DNA of 28,402 bases from Abiotrophia defectiva_A. GTDB taxonomy: Bacteria; Bacillota; Bacilli; Lactobacillales; Aerococcaceae. The notes beneath the pieces are model-generated. The model did no database searches, was not told the origin of the DNA, and saw only the letters and a program-made list of their open reading frames with translations. Of this stretch, positions 1-7,128 are shown one piece after another. The position numbers and the translations under genes were made by a program. The stretch is taken from contig CAUUNL010000014.1 of the NCBI GenBank assembly GCA_963546405.1, positions 1 to 28,402 on the forward strand, read 5' to 3'. The first letter of the stretch is position 1. Each line of letters starts with the position of its first letter.

Positions 1-30
1 TTATTAAACTCTATATCAGATTATATATAC

Positions 31-57
31 AAAGAGAGGCCAGGTCCCCCCAGCCTC
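31..57 (-). terminator. Terminator after the WXG100 gene
   Basis: On the minus strand a 9-bp stem (36-44 with 49-57, two G-U pairs) closes a 4-nt loop and is followed by TCTTTGTATATA. It sits 13 nt past the WXG100 stop codon. The T tract is weak, so some read-through into genes beyond the window edge is plausible. An almost identical terminator occurs at 9574-9601. Confidence 0.7.
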
Positions 58-69
58 CACAGTCGCTAC

Positions 70-369
70 TTAGGCATTCAAACCAAAGTTTTGAGAAAGT
101 GCAACGTCGCTTTGTGACATTGCATTTGCAGTGTGATCTAATTGTCCATTGATATCACGTAATAAGTTCGCGAATTGCTCAACTTTTGGACGCAAAGCTT
201 CATACTGCTCGGTATACTTAGCGAATGCTTGACCTTCCCACTCGCTTTCCAATTCACTTTGAAGAACGCGTAATTGCTCAAGCACTTGGTCAACGGTTGT
301 AGCAGCATTACCATAAGTTTTAGCACGGTCTGCTAAGACCTCTGGGTTAATACGAATTTGTCCTGCCAT
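70..369 (-). CDS. WXG100 family type VII secretion protein
   Basis: This is a 99-residue EsxA-type protein, a small helical-hairpin substrate or helper of the Gram-positive type VII (ESX/Esx) secretion machine. The defining W-x-G turn is visible at residues 44-46 (SEWEGQAF) between two amphipathic helices, and the length is typical of the family. I chose the ATG at 369 because AGGAGGT lies 7 nt upstream; the longer open frame reaching 423 runs through the promoter and leader and has no ribosome binding site. A promoter (424-453) and a terminator (31-57) make it monocistronic as seen here. No secretion ATPase (EssC) or LXG toxin is in the window, so whether it is an EsxA or a dedicated toxin partner is undecided. 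Confidence 0.9.
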   Translation of the reverse strand: MAGQIRINPEVLADRAKTYGNAATTVDQVLEQLRVLQSELESEWEGQAFAKYTEQYEALRPKVEQFANLLRDINGQLDHTANAMSQSDVALSQNFGLNA

Positions 370-398
370 AAGAATACCTCCTAAGCGATTTTTATGCG

Positions 399-413
399 CA
401 ACAAGCTTTGTTG
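399..413 (-). promoter_or_regulatory. Leader hairpin of the WXG100 transcript
   Basis: A 6-bp perfect inverted repeat (CAACAA/TTGTTG, 3-nt loop) sits in the 5' leader between the promoter and the Shine-Dalgarno. A hairpin with a different stem sequence but a similar AAGC-containing loop occupies the same place in the relic unit at 9623-9645. Confidence 0.35.
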
Positions 414-423
414 TTACATCCAC

Positions 424-456
424 ATTATACTACTTCTTCTATTGTAAGTACAATAG
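424..456 (-). promoter_or_regulatory. WXG100 promoter with overlapping palindromic operator candidate
   Basis: On the minus strand TATAAT (424-429) lies 18 nt from TTGTAC (448-453). The -35 is buried in a perfect 8+2+8 palindrome, CTATTGTA-NN-TACAATAG (439-456), the geometry expected for a dimeric repressor. The homologous promoter at 9659-9688 keeps the -10 and one palindrome arm only. Confidence 0.55.
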
Positions 457-791
457 GAAAACGGGTTTTTATTTCACTAAAGTTAACAACTTTCGTTAAT
501 TTACCGGCAATTGTAAGCGCGACCTGTTTTGTGGCTTGTCCTTATTTCATAATATATAATTACCAATCCGATTACTTTATCATCACATGTATAAGTCAAT
601 ATTTCATATCGTTGGATATAGCAACCGGAATTATTAACCTATAAACAAATAACAGCCCCGAAATTCCCAATTAATTTTTGTGCAGATTCTATTTTTGTAT
701 CATGAGTTCGTAACATATTTAAATTAAACAATCTCGCTAGGGGGAAGCTATTTATTGTACCTTGCCACTAAGACGCCATCGTGATTAGCCT
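457..791. other. Intergenic region upstream of the WXG100 promoter
   Basis: About 335 nt with no convincing gene. It contains a short inverted repeat AAAGTT-AAC-AACTTT near 478-492, and a stretch around 510-570 (GTAAGCGC followed by a TATTTCA/TATA segment) that is recognisably similar to 9745-9800 upstream of the relic WXG100 promoter. So the duplication that made the two units included upstream DNA. The remainder, 570-791, is AT-rich and shows nothing I can name. Confidence 0.4.
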
Positions 792-1136
792 TTAACTTTC
801 TATATTGTCACTTAAACATAGGGGCACTACTGCCACTAGGCCAATCCAAAAAAGAATGAAAAGAAAGGACCAAGCGGCACTTCTCCCGACGGTTCTTAGA
901 CGCCTAATCGTCAAACTAGCATAAGGAACTAACAGAATCCCATAAGCGACAAAGGCGATGATTTTTGTTAGTAGTTTATCTGGATCCCCTAGCAAATCCA
1001 CCACTACATAGGCAGTAACCACTGGACTAATATACCATGTAAAGACTGTTAAGAATTCAAAGTGGCTAGCGGGGCGATCTGTGCAGAAGGCATACTTCCA
1101 GAAGTCTTTCAGCACCTCTCTAACTTGTGGGTTCAT
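792..1136 (-). CDS. DUF805 family small membrane protein
   Basis: This is a 114-residue protein with about three hydrophobic segments. Two DUF805 landmarks are visible: a degenerate N-terminal GRxxRxEF-like stretch (DRPASHFEFL, residues 19-28) and the internal PYASLTIRRLRTVGRS segment, which matches the family's Px(I/A)xLxxRRLHDxGRS motif with the usual His-Asp replaced by Arg-Thr. The ATG at 1136 is preferred over a GTG at 1151 because GAGGAG lies 7 nt upstream. That site sits inside the last codons of the preceding gene, and only one nucleotide separates the two reading frames, so they should be co-translated. It is the last gene of the 9542-792 array. Function is unknown; in this setting it could be a membrane accessory or immunity protein. 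Confidence 0.75.
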   Translation of the reverse strand: MNPQVREVLKDFWKYAFCTDRPASHFEFLTVFTWYISPVVTAYVVVDLLGDPDKLLTKIIAFVAYGILLVPYASLTIRRLRTVGRSAAWSFLFILFWIGLVAVVPLCLSDNIES

Positions 1137-1137
1137 T

Positions 1138-1731
1138 CTATCTCTCCTCACTTGGCTTCAATTCAACGAGATTGTCCGATTCTTTAAGAGGTAAATTGGA
1201 ATAGAACCATAGGTACCACTCCTTACCATTAGAATCTGTGTAAGTCTTGACTTGTTCAACCTTCTGACCATTAATTGTCATCTGCTTAACTACTTCATAT
1301 TGAGAGAGACCAAAGGCTGGCATGAGATTCTCAGAGCCCGGATTATTCTTCTGGAAGTGTGCCAGCTTAGGAAGGTATTCCTGATACAAGGATTGAATTC
1401 TTTCTGCTGACGTTTGGTTGATACGATTATCTGGTATCCGGTTGAAAACTTTAGCGAATACTGTCGACTTGGTCTCACGGACATCGCCATCAGAATGATG
1501 GACCGTTTGTTCAAAGTGCGTGACTAGGTTATCGCCTTTTTGATAAAGGAGGATAGCATCGCCTGTCTCCAAGTCAAATCGCCCTATCTCCACAAGCGGT
1601 ATATCCTCCTCTACTTGCTCTGGCCTAGGCATTAAGGACAAGGGTACAACAATCCACACAGCTAGGCTAATTAATATAAATGGTATCAGTATCTTATTAA
1701 CCTTGAACCAGGCCAATAGCTTATTCTTCAT
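1138..1731 (-). CDS. Group A membrane-anchored protein (putative immunity/accessory)
   Basis: I do not recognise a named family. The protein (197 aa) has one N-terminal membrane segment (about residues 14-34) and a predicted extracytoplasmic remainder. Its C-terminus carries the group A signature: INGQ-x-V-xx-V-xx-Y-x-D-xx-G-xx-WYLWFY followed by a short beta-like tail. It is the most divergent of five group A paralogues (1138, 1750, 2458, 5873, 6463); its middle part hardly aligns with the others. The start at 1731 follows GAGGAGGTAGAAG. It lies 18 nt after the preceding paralogue's stop and immediately before the DUF805 gene, so one transcript is likely. A role in protecting against a secreted toxin is inference from the array context only. 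Confidence 0.6.
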   Translation of the reverse strand: MKNKLLAWFKVNKILIPFILISLAVWIVVPLSLMPRPEQVEEDIPLVEIGRFDLETGDAILLYQKGDNLVTHFEQTVHHSDGDVRETKSTVFAKVFNRIPDNRINQTSAERIQSLYQEYLPKLAHFQKNNPGSENLMPAFGLSQYEVVKQMTINGQKVEQVKTYTDSNGKEWYLWFYSNLPLKESDNLVELKPSEER

Positions 1732-1749
1732 CTTCTACCTCCTCAAGGT

Positions 1750-2367
1750 TTAATCAAGCGTCACTTTATTTCCCGTTGGTTTTAGCCTTAAATCTCGATA
1801 ATACCAGATATACCAAGTATGTCCGGCTTCATCCACATACTCATGGACTCTCTCGACAGGTTGGCCATTGATACGGACTCGCTTAATGTTAGCATAAGGC
1901 GTTACGCCCGCCACTGGGTAGCGAGCTTGTGGATCGAGCACCAGACGGGTCTGGGCTTGAGAAATGAATAGTAAGCTTGCTGAGATGAAAGGATCCACAA
2001 TCTTACCATCCACACCATCTGACATGCCCTCTGTCTTAAAATATTGAAAGAGTGCGGGGACCTCCCAACTGTAGCCTTTCCCCTCTGACTTGTCTCCATA
2101 GTAAACGCGCATAATGAAGGTTCTATTCTTGCGAACGATGACATCGGAGCCAATTCCTTCATAGTTGAAACTCAAGACTTCCTCTCCACCAGTCGTTAAA
2201 GCTAAGGAGGGGCCAAAAGTTGGTTGGCTCTGACTAGCTTCCGCAATCGCTTGGGAGCTATTCGAATCCGACTGTAAGTTGTTAGATTGTGGGTTGCCAA
2301 GGAAAAACTGATAAGCAATCACCAGTAAGGCAAGGCTGAATATGAATATTGCTACTTTCTTCTTCAA
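1750..2367 (-). CDS. Group A membrane-anchored protein (putative immunity/accessory)
   Basis: A 205-residue unrecognised protein with an N-terminal membrane segment or uncleaved signal (residues 4-23) and a Ser/Gln-rich linker (about 28-50). The extracytoplasmic domain opens with an LSFNYEGIGSDVIVRKNRTF stretch, equivalent to the ATFDNGxGxxDxxxRNGK of its paralogues, and ends with the INGQ..V..V..YVD..G..WYIWYY signature. Translation appears to start at a TTG (2365-2367): AGGAGG lies 8 nt upstream and the TTG is followed directly by a MKKK-type N-terminus. It is flanked by group A genes on both sides. Confidence 0.6.
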   Translation of the reverse strand: MKKKVAIFIFSLALLVIAYQFFLGNPQSNNLQSDSNSSQAIAEASQSQPTFGPSLALTTGGEEVLSFNYEGIGSDVIVRKNRTFIMRVYYGDKSEGKGYSWEVPALFQYFKTEGMSDGVDGKIVDPFISASLLFISQAQTRLVLDPQARYPVAGVTPYANIKRVRINGQPVERVHEYVDEAGHTWYIWYYRDLRLKPTGNKVTLD

Positions 2368-2457
2368 GATGACTTCCTCCTAATTACTGGTTGTGATAGT
2401 GGCTAAAATATTCAAACTTACACTAGGATGGCTAGCTAGTAGCCTAACACAGCTACA

Positions 2458-2994
2458 CTAGTCAAAGCTCACCACATTCTTGTCCTCTTTCAGTTTGAGG
2501 TTCTTGAAGTACCAGAGGTACCAAGTATGGCCTTCAGCATCTACGTATTCCTTGACCTCATCAACTGCTTGGCCGTTGATTTTTAGGTTCTTGATACTCG
2601 ACTTTGTCGATTCTCCAGCTAGGGGATAGTGCCCAGCTCCGGCGCTATAGAGTGATTGCTGAGTTTGGTAGGCTGCCGCTAGTCTTATTCGGAAGCTCTT
2701 CTCAAGACTAATAAAAGCTTGTCCGTCTTCTAATTTCTTAGTTGCATTATAATCAAAGGCTGACTTGTCTTTCCATTCGATACTTTCAATCTTAGCTGAC
2801 TTAGCGCTTACTTTTAGTATTAGGGCTTTACCATTTCTAATCATGGTATCCACTCCACCAATCCCATTGTCAAAGGTTGCGATTAGCTCCTCCTTGCCTT
2901 GAGTCGAATCCGCGCCTTGACGGGTCACTAGGAAAGCTCCACCTAATATTAGGAGGAAGAGTAGTAGCTTCCATTTGCCTCTAATTCTATTCAT
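2458..2994 (-). CDS. Group A membrane-anchored protein (putative immunity/accessory)
   Basis: A 178-residue paralogue of the 1750 and 5873 genes. Residues about 7-24 form a membrane anchor after a basic start (MNRIRGKWK). The domain then has the conserved LIATFDNGIGGVDTMIRNGK-type opening and closes with INGQAVDEVKEYVDAEG then WYLWYF. I prefer the ATG at 2994 to an upstream TTG at 3018: AGGTGGAG is close to it, and the upstream option overlaps the previous gene. Only 10 nt separate it from the stop of the 3005 gene, so they are almost certainly in one operon. Function is not known. Confidence 0.6.
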   Translation of the reverse strand: MNRIRGKWKLLLFLLILGGAFLVTRQGADSTQGKEELIATFDNGIGGVDTMIRNGKALILKVSAKSAKIESIEWKDKSAFDYNATKKLEDGQAFISLEKSFRIRLAAAYQTQQSLYSAGAGHYPLAGESTKSSIKNLKINGQAVDEVKEYVDAEGHTWYLWYFKNLKLKEDKNVVSFD

Positions 2995-3004
2995 AATTCT
3001 CCAC

Positions 3005-3676
3005 CTACTCTTCCCCAATCATTTCGAATACTGATTTACCTAAGCCAACTTTCCAGACTCTTATGTATTTCTTGAATTTACCTTTTGCATCTGCATCAAA
3101 GTCTCCACCAACACTTATTCTAAGTTCTGTTCCCCTAGGCACCTTGATATAATCTGCCAACAAGTCATCACTGACATCATGAACTAGACTATAGTCGCTT
3201 GTCCCTGCGGTACGCCAATTGCGTAATGCCACAGGTTCTGACTCTATGCTGAGAAAATTGTCAATATCATATACTTGAAACAAAAACTTGAAGTCCTTTA
3301 GCAAGTCCGGAACTTCTCCGTTATCGACATATCGAAATTCTCCATCCTGATAGTAGATTTCTTTATTCAATACTTCAAGATCCGGTTCTCCTGACCGCAA
3401 CTTCTTTTCCATAATATGACCCGTTATTTTCTTTGTCTGAGGGTCTCCATCTAACTCAATTTCTATCCTTTCTCCCTTCTCATTTCTTATATTCAAGATT
3501 TTAAATCCCTTTGGAAAGCGACTAAATAAGCCTTCAATTTTGTCCATAGGATAGATTGGCTTTAGAACTCTAAATTTGTCCTTCAACACTTGGTGATCAT
3601 CTTTTTTATTTAGATTACAGCCTACGCCTAGCCCAATCAGGACCAGCAAACAGATAAGGATTGGGATTTTCTTCAT
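3005..3676 (-). CDS. Group B1 lipoprotein (TipC-like immunity candidate)
   Basis: A 223-residue predicted lipoprotein. The signal peptide ends in LGVGC with the lipidated Cys at residue 20, after a KK start. The mature part has the group B core: FRVLKPIYPMDKIEGLFSRF-type start, then FPKGFKILN, then a strand-rich stretch with GDPQTKKITGHI. Paralogues are 4632 and 7129 (B1) and 3824 and 8802 (B2). Surface-attached monomeric proteins of this size in arrays beside WXG100 genes recall the TipC-type immunity proteins of streptococcal LXG toxins, but I cannot confirm that homology by eye. AGGAGGT is 7 nt before the ATG. Confidence 0.6.
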   Translation of the reverse strand: MKKIPILICLLVLIGLGVGCNLNKKDDHQVLKDKFRVLKPIYPMDKIEGLFSRFPKGFKILNIRNEKGERIEIELDGDPQTKKITGHIMEKKLRSGEPDLEVLNKEIYYQDGEFRYVDNGEVPDLLKDFKFLFQVYDIDNFLSIESEPVALRNWRTAGTSDYSLVHDVSDDLLADYIKVPRGTELRISVGGDFDADAKGKFKKYIRVWKVGLGKSVFEMIGEE

Positions 3677-3694
3677 GGTGAAACCTCCTAGAAG

Positions 3695-3796
3695 TTATTT
3701 TATTCTATCAAAGCCTGCAAGATGTTCACCCATATCAATAATTGCTACATCAATATAAGTTTGCAAACCCCCGTTTATAGAAATCACGGCCTCCAG
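3695..3796 (-). pseudogene. Possible 3' remnant of a group C (DUF1310-like) gene
   Basis: Between the B2 gene at 3824 and the B1 gene at 3005 the minus strand has 33 open codons ending in TAA at 3695-3697, reading VISINGGLQTYIDVAII and on to GFDRIK. The pattern I-x-(V/I)-x-(I/V)-N-G-x-x-x-x-Y-(I/L)-x-V resembles the C-terminal part of the intact group C proteins (for example RVLINGDSSIYLGVKYI at 7871). There is no start codon with a ribosome binding site. The call rests partly on position: group C sits between B2 and B1 in the other two blocks. Confidence 0.3.
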
Positions 3797-3823
3797 CTAA
3801 ATTCCTCGCCATTGATCTCTCGC

Positions 3824-4540
3824 CTATTTTTCTGTCACCTTAAACTCATCTCCGCTTATGACCTCACGGACACTCACTAATGTGTTAGATTGTGGCCAAG
3901 GTGTTGACATGTCAATGCCAAGATCACTTCTAAATCTGAGATTAAAAGGTGCCAACTCTCTTCCGAATTCAATTGAATATTGATACTTCTCTAAATCCAA
4001 CTCATCTTGTCCTTCGATTGGGCCTAGCTCATTAAGAAGATACTCCTTATAATACCGTCCGTAAGATGGATTATCGTAGACTCGAACAAGCTTCTTACTG
4101 GTTAGATCAGCATTTCTATAACTGAAACCTGCAAGTAAGAGCTGGAAATTCTTGAGATAAGGGGATGCCTTTTTATCCGTTGGAATATTAAAGCTTGTGC
4201 CTCCTTGATAGGTGATGTTGAATTTCTCTAACGATTGTCGTTTTCCATTAACATCTGCTTCCAATTCAACGTCTCCAGTAATTAACCTAGTCTGAGGCTC
4301 TCCTTTTATATACACACTCACTTGCATTGTTGTTTTGTTTTCATAATACGCCTTCACATGCAAGATACTGAATCCCTTAGGAAATGTCTCAAATAAATCC
4401 TCAAGATTTTTCGTAGGGTACAATTGATCTAAATAAACAAAACTCCGTACTGCCATGTGTTGGCCCCACTTCTCCCCTAAGAAAAATATGCAACCTATGC
4501 AGGCTATTAGAATAGCAAGCCATTTAAGTACTTTTCCCAC
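3824..4540 (-). CDS. Group B2 membrane-anchored protein (TipC-like immunity candidate)
   Basis: A 238-residue protein with a single N-terminal membrane segment (about residues 5-22) and no usable lipobox, so it is probably an anchored extracytoplasmic domain. It shares with the 8802 gene the opening HMAVRSFVYLDQLYPTKNLE then DLFETFPKGFSILHV, a GGTSFNIPTDK..S.YLKNF.LLLA block in the middle, and KYQYSIEFGRELAPF near the end. The start codon appears to be GTG (4538-4540) behind AAGGTGGGG. A 54-nt remnant of a third B2 copy lies at 5819-5872. Function unknown; immunity is inferred from the array. Confidence 0.6.
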   Translation of the reverse strand: MGKVLKWLAILIACIGCIFFLGEKWGQHMAVRSFVYLDQLYPTKNLEDLFETFPKGFSILHVKAYYENKTTMQVSVYIKGEPQTRLITGDVELEADVNGKRQSLEKFNITYQGGTSFNIPTDKKASPYLKNFQLLLAGFSYRNADLTSKKLVRVYDNPSYGRYYKEYLLNELGPIEGQDELDLEKYQYSIEFGRELAPFNLRFRSDLGIDMSTPWPQSNTLVSVREVISGDEFKVTEK

Positions 4541-4631
4541 TATGGAACCCCACCTTTCCTGACTTCCTTTAACTTCTACATAATTTTATATCGCTCTATC
4601 TTCATCGAATCGAACTAATAGGCCCATACTC

Positions 4632-5303
4632 CTACTCAGCCCTTATTATCTCAGAGACTAGCATTATCTGTTCAGTTGCTTCAATGCTAATAGTTCGTTT
4701 GAATCTATGTTCTTCATCATCCGTGATGTCACCACCAAACTGTATTTTCAATTGACTATCTTCAGGCACTTTTAGATATTTGGCTAGCTCTGCGTTCTTG
4801 GCATAATATGAAATAAAATAATTGCTGGTTCCCGGCGTGTAGGATGTCTTTTTCGCATTATAAGTTGCTGTTTCGAAGAAACTTTCTTTGAAATGGAAGG
4901 ATTGGAATAAGAAGCGGAAGTCCTTAAATTCCTCTGGGACCTGGCTACCGTCCTCCATTTTCATTTGGCCCTTCTCAAAATAGATAGCTTTCTTATATTT
5001 TTCAGGCATATTCTCTTCAACCTGAATTGGTCGCTGGACGATTATCCCTGTCACTTGATGGGTATCAGGATTTCCCTTCACCTCAACACGCAACTCCGTA
5101 TTGTTGTATAGCCAGAGATTAACCACGCTGAAACCATCGGGGAACTTCTCAAATAAATCCTCTACGTTCTCAGTAGGATAGAGCCGCTCTAAAACCTTGA
5201 AGCGACTTTGCATTTCCTCAATAGAGCCGCCAATGGTTACTTTGCAGCCAGTTAGGCAGACTATCAGGCAGAGAAAAATTAGGAGTCTGAGTTTTTTCTT
5301 CAT
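4632..5303 (-). CDS. Group B1 lipoprotein (TipC-like immunity candidate)
   Basis: A 223-residue predicted lipoprotein with lipobox LTGC (Cys 20). It is closely related to the 7129 gene across its whole length: shared landmarks are LYPTENVEDLFEKFPDGFSV, the KGNPDTHQVTGIIVQ strand region, KGQMKMEDGSQVPEEFKDF and a final IIRAE. The ATG follows AGGAGGTTTCACTC. It belongs to the second, smallest block of the array, where no group A gene follows. The pair 4632/7129 diverges mainly in the C-terminal third, which could mean different partner specificity (inference). Confidence 0.6.
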   Translation of the reverse strand: MKKKLRLLIFLCLIVCLTGCKVTIGGSIEEMQSRFKVLERLYPTENVEDLFEKFPDGFSVVNLWLYNNTELRVEVKGNPDTHQVTGIIVQRPIQVEENMPEKYKKAIYFEKGQMKMEDGSQVPEEFKDFRFLFQSFHFKESFFETATYNAKKTSYTPGTSNYFISYYAKNAELAKYLKVPEDSQLKIQFGGDITDDEEHRFKRTISIEATEQIMLVSEIIRAE

Positions 5304-5404
5304 GAGTGAAACCTCCTATTCTGGCGGAATGAGCTCCAATAGAATCTACTTTATCACTATACTTCAGACGGGTTTTGACATGGTCTAGAACACGACGGCC
5401 CTTA

Positions 5405-5797
5405 CTAGTTCCCCTCCAATAGTTTTTTGAACTCTTGAGATTCTACAATTGGACCTAGCAGGACTTTCCTGCTCGGCATGATTCTAGTCACTATAAACGA
5501 CACTTGCACTGATTCATCACCATTAACCGACACACTAAATCCTACACCGCCCATGGGATTACGTTCCACTGTTTTCGGGTTAATTGCATAAGATTGTATA
5601 GTCCCTTCTGACGTAAAGGCATGCTCATCTTTTTGGGTGAAGTAGCTATCCAGTTGGTCTTTTAATTCCTGACCGTAGACTAGATTATGTATTTCCAATT
5701 GAACTGCCACCACGTGATAGACAATTGGGCCGACAATCATCCCGATAACGATTAAGAAGGGATACCATTTCTTTATGAATTGCTTGCACTTTTTCAT
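5405..5797 (-). CDS. DUF1310 family membrane-anchored protein (group C)
   Basis: A 130-residue protein with a basic start (MKKCKQFIKKW) and one membrane segment (about 13-32). The DUF1310 signatures are good: HAFTSEGTIQSYAINPKTVE, then RNPMGGVGFSVSVNGDESV, then a C-terminal strand ending in FKKLL. DUF1310 proteins are small surface-facing proteins of streptococci, lactococci and relatives with no established activity. AGGAGG lies upstream of the ATG at 5797. Its relatives at 7871 and 8344 have lost the NPMGG motif, making this the most canonical of the three. Confidence 0.75.
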   Translation of the reverse strand: MKKCKQFIKKWYPFLIVIGMIVGPIVYHVVAVQLEIHNLVYGQELKDQLDSYFTQKDEHAFTSEGTIQSYAINPKTVERNPMGGVGFSVSVNGDESVQVSFIVTRIMPSRKVLLGPIVESQEFKKLLEGN

Positions 5798-5818
5798 CTT
5801 ATAACCTCCTAGAAGTTA

Positions 5819-5872
5819 ATAGGATCTCTTCCGTATTCAATTGAATAATTATACTGTTCAAACTCCCACTCA
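5819..5872 (-). pseudogene. Remnant of a group B2 gene
   Basis: The minus-strand translation from 5881 to 5819 reads LNDEWEFEQYNYSIEYGRDP, matching DELDLEKYQYSIEFGREL in the 3824 gene and the corresponding part of 8802. The DNA matches as well: compare 5826-5850 with 3958-3985. The remnant begins right at the stop codon of the 5873 gene and has no start or N-terminal part. It marks where a whole B2 gene once preceded the group C gene at 5405. Confidence 0.6.
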
Positions 5873-6424
5873 TCATTCAAAGCTAACTTCATTATTGCCA
5901 AGTTGTAGTTTCAAGTCTCGGTAATACCAGAGATACCAGGTCTTACCATCCGAATCAGTATACTCCCGCACCTCATCTGCGGCTTGATCATTAATCTTGA
6001 GTTTGGTGAAAATGGGGTTAGTCGCCGCCCCCGCGAAAGGATAACGCGATCTATCGGACCCAAAACCACCCGATGAGAAGCGGACAGCAAGATAGGCCTG
6101 GAAATTCCTCAAGAAGTGATTACTGGTTACATCTTTATCAAAACCATGCACTGCCCCATAATCAAACTGATTGCGAATGCTCATCATAACCTTGTTGTCG
6201 GCACCGCCTCCAGGATAGTTCACTTCTAATTGAAAGACGCGCCCATTTCGACGGATATAATCGGAAGTTCCGTCTCCATTGTCAAAGGTTGCGACAATCT
6301 CGCCGGGTTCCTTTACGCGAGCATTGGTATCCGCATCATTACCGGTGACATAACGTCCTAGTTCAGCCAAAGCATAAAGTACTCCGAGGATAACTAGTAT
6401 TTTAATTAGTTTCTTCTTGTTCAT
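5873..6424 (-). CDS. Group A membrane-anchored protein (putative immunity/accessory)
   Basis: A 183-residue paralogue of the other group A proteins and closest to the 6463 gene: both contain GEIVATFDNGDGT and an EVNYP strand. The N-terminal anchor is at about residues 5-22. The C-terminal signature reads INDQAADEVREYTDSDG then WYLWYY. The ATG at 6424 is chosen because AAGGAG is 8 nt upstream; the frame is open to 6466 but without a site. It lies 38 nt downstream of the 6463 gene's stop. No enzyme motif is visible. Confidence 0.6.
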   Translation of the reverse strand: MNKKKLIKILVILGVLYALAELGRYVTGNDADTNARVKEPGEIVATFDNGDGTSDYIRRNGRVFQLEVNYPGGGADNKVMMSIRNQFDYGAVHGFDKDVTSNHFLRNFQAYLAVRFSSGGFGSDRSRYPFAGAATNPIFTKLKINDQAADEVREYTDSDGKTWYLWYYRDLKLQLGNNEVSFE

Positions 6425-6462
6425 TTTTTGCTCTCCTTTGCAACACTCGTCAGTATTGCATC

Positions 6463-7032
6463 TCATTCAAATGTTACAGAATTACCTGACGACTTAAGCT
6501 CTATGTGCTTATAGTACCAAAGATACCACGTGTTCCCGTCCGTATCTTTGTATTCCCTAACCTCATCAACGGCCTGGCCATTTATTTTTAATTGCTTAAA
6601 GATCTCATTCGTTGCAGTTCCCGCCAATGGCGTGTTGACTTTAGAGTCCCCGGACTTTAACTGTTGTTGCAGCCCATACCATAGGCCCAGGTAAGCATCC
6701 ATATCGGCCTTAAATAAATCATTAAAAACATTCAAATCTAACCATCGTGTTGAACCATAATCAAAGTGATTTTTCATTCCGAATAAGAAGTGATTATTTT
6801 TGATATTCTTAGGATAATTAACTTCCAACTGCATAACTTTCTCATTTTTTCGAATATAATTTTCTGTGCCGTCACCATTATCGAAGGTTGCTACAATGTC
6901 ACCAGGCGTCGTCACTGGATTAGGAGGCTCCACATTGGATTGCTGCTTTAGATTTCCTAGATAACTCATATAACTTAGCAAGAAGAGCACGCCAACCACA
7001 ATCAGCCACTTAAGCCTCGTTTCTCTCTCCAT
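6463..7032 (-). CDS. Group A membrane-anchored protein (putative immunity/accessory)
   Basis: A 189-residue group A paralogue. After MERETRLK there is a membrane segment (about 9-25), then GDIVATFDNGDGTENYIRKN, a central region unlike its neighbours, and the terminal INGQAVDEVREYKDTDG then WYLWYY. The ATG at 7032 has GGAG 10 nt upstream; upstream in-frame ATGs near 7092 have none. It follows the B1 gene at 7129 after about 96 nt with no terminator, consistent with one long operon. Confidence 0.6.
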   Translation of the reverse strand: MERETRLKWLIVVGVLFLLSYMSYLGNLKQQSNVEPPNPVTTPGDIVATFDNGDGTENYIRKNEKVMQLEVNYPKNIKNNHFLFGMKNHFDYGSTRWLDLNVFNDLFKADMDAYLGLWYGLQQQLKSGDSKVNTPLAGTATNEIFKQLKINGQAVDEVREYKDTDGNTWYLWYYKHIELKSSGNSVTFE

Positions 7033-7128
7033 AAAGTTCACACTCCGTTTTGCTTTTTCTATAATTTGGAGGACAACTAAGGATTGCATCATCTAGATGC
7101 CTTTCCTTCTCTTGCTCACACTTGCGTC

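Noticed and set aside
408..644. 78-codon plus-strand frame over the WXG100 promoter
   Set aside because: It overlaps the promoter and leader, lacks a ribosome binding site and resembles no protein.
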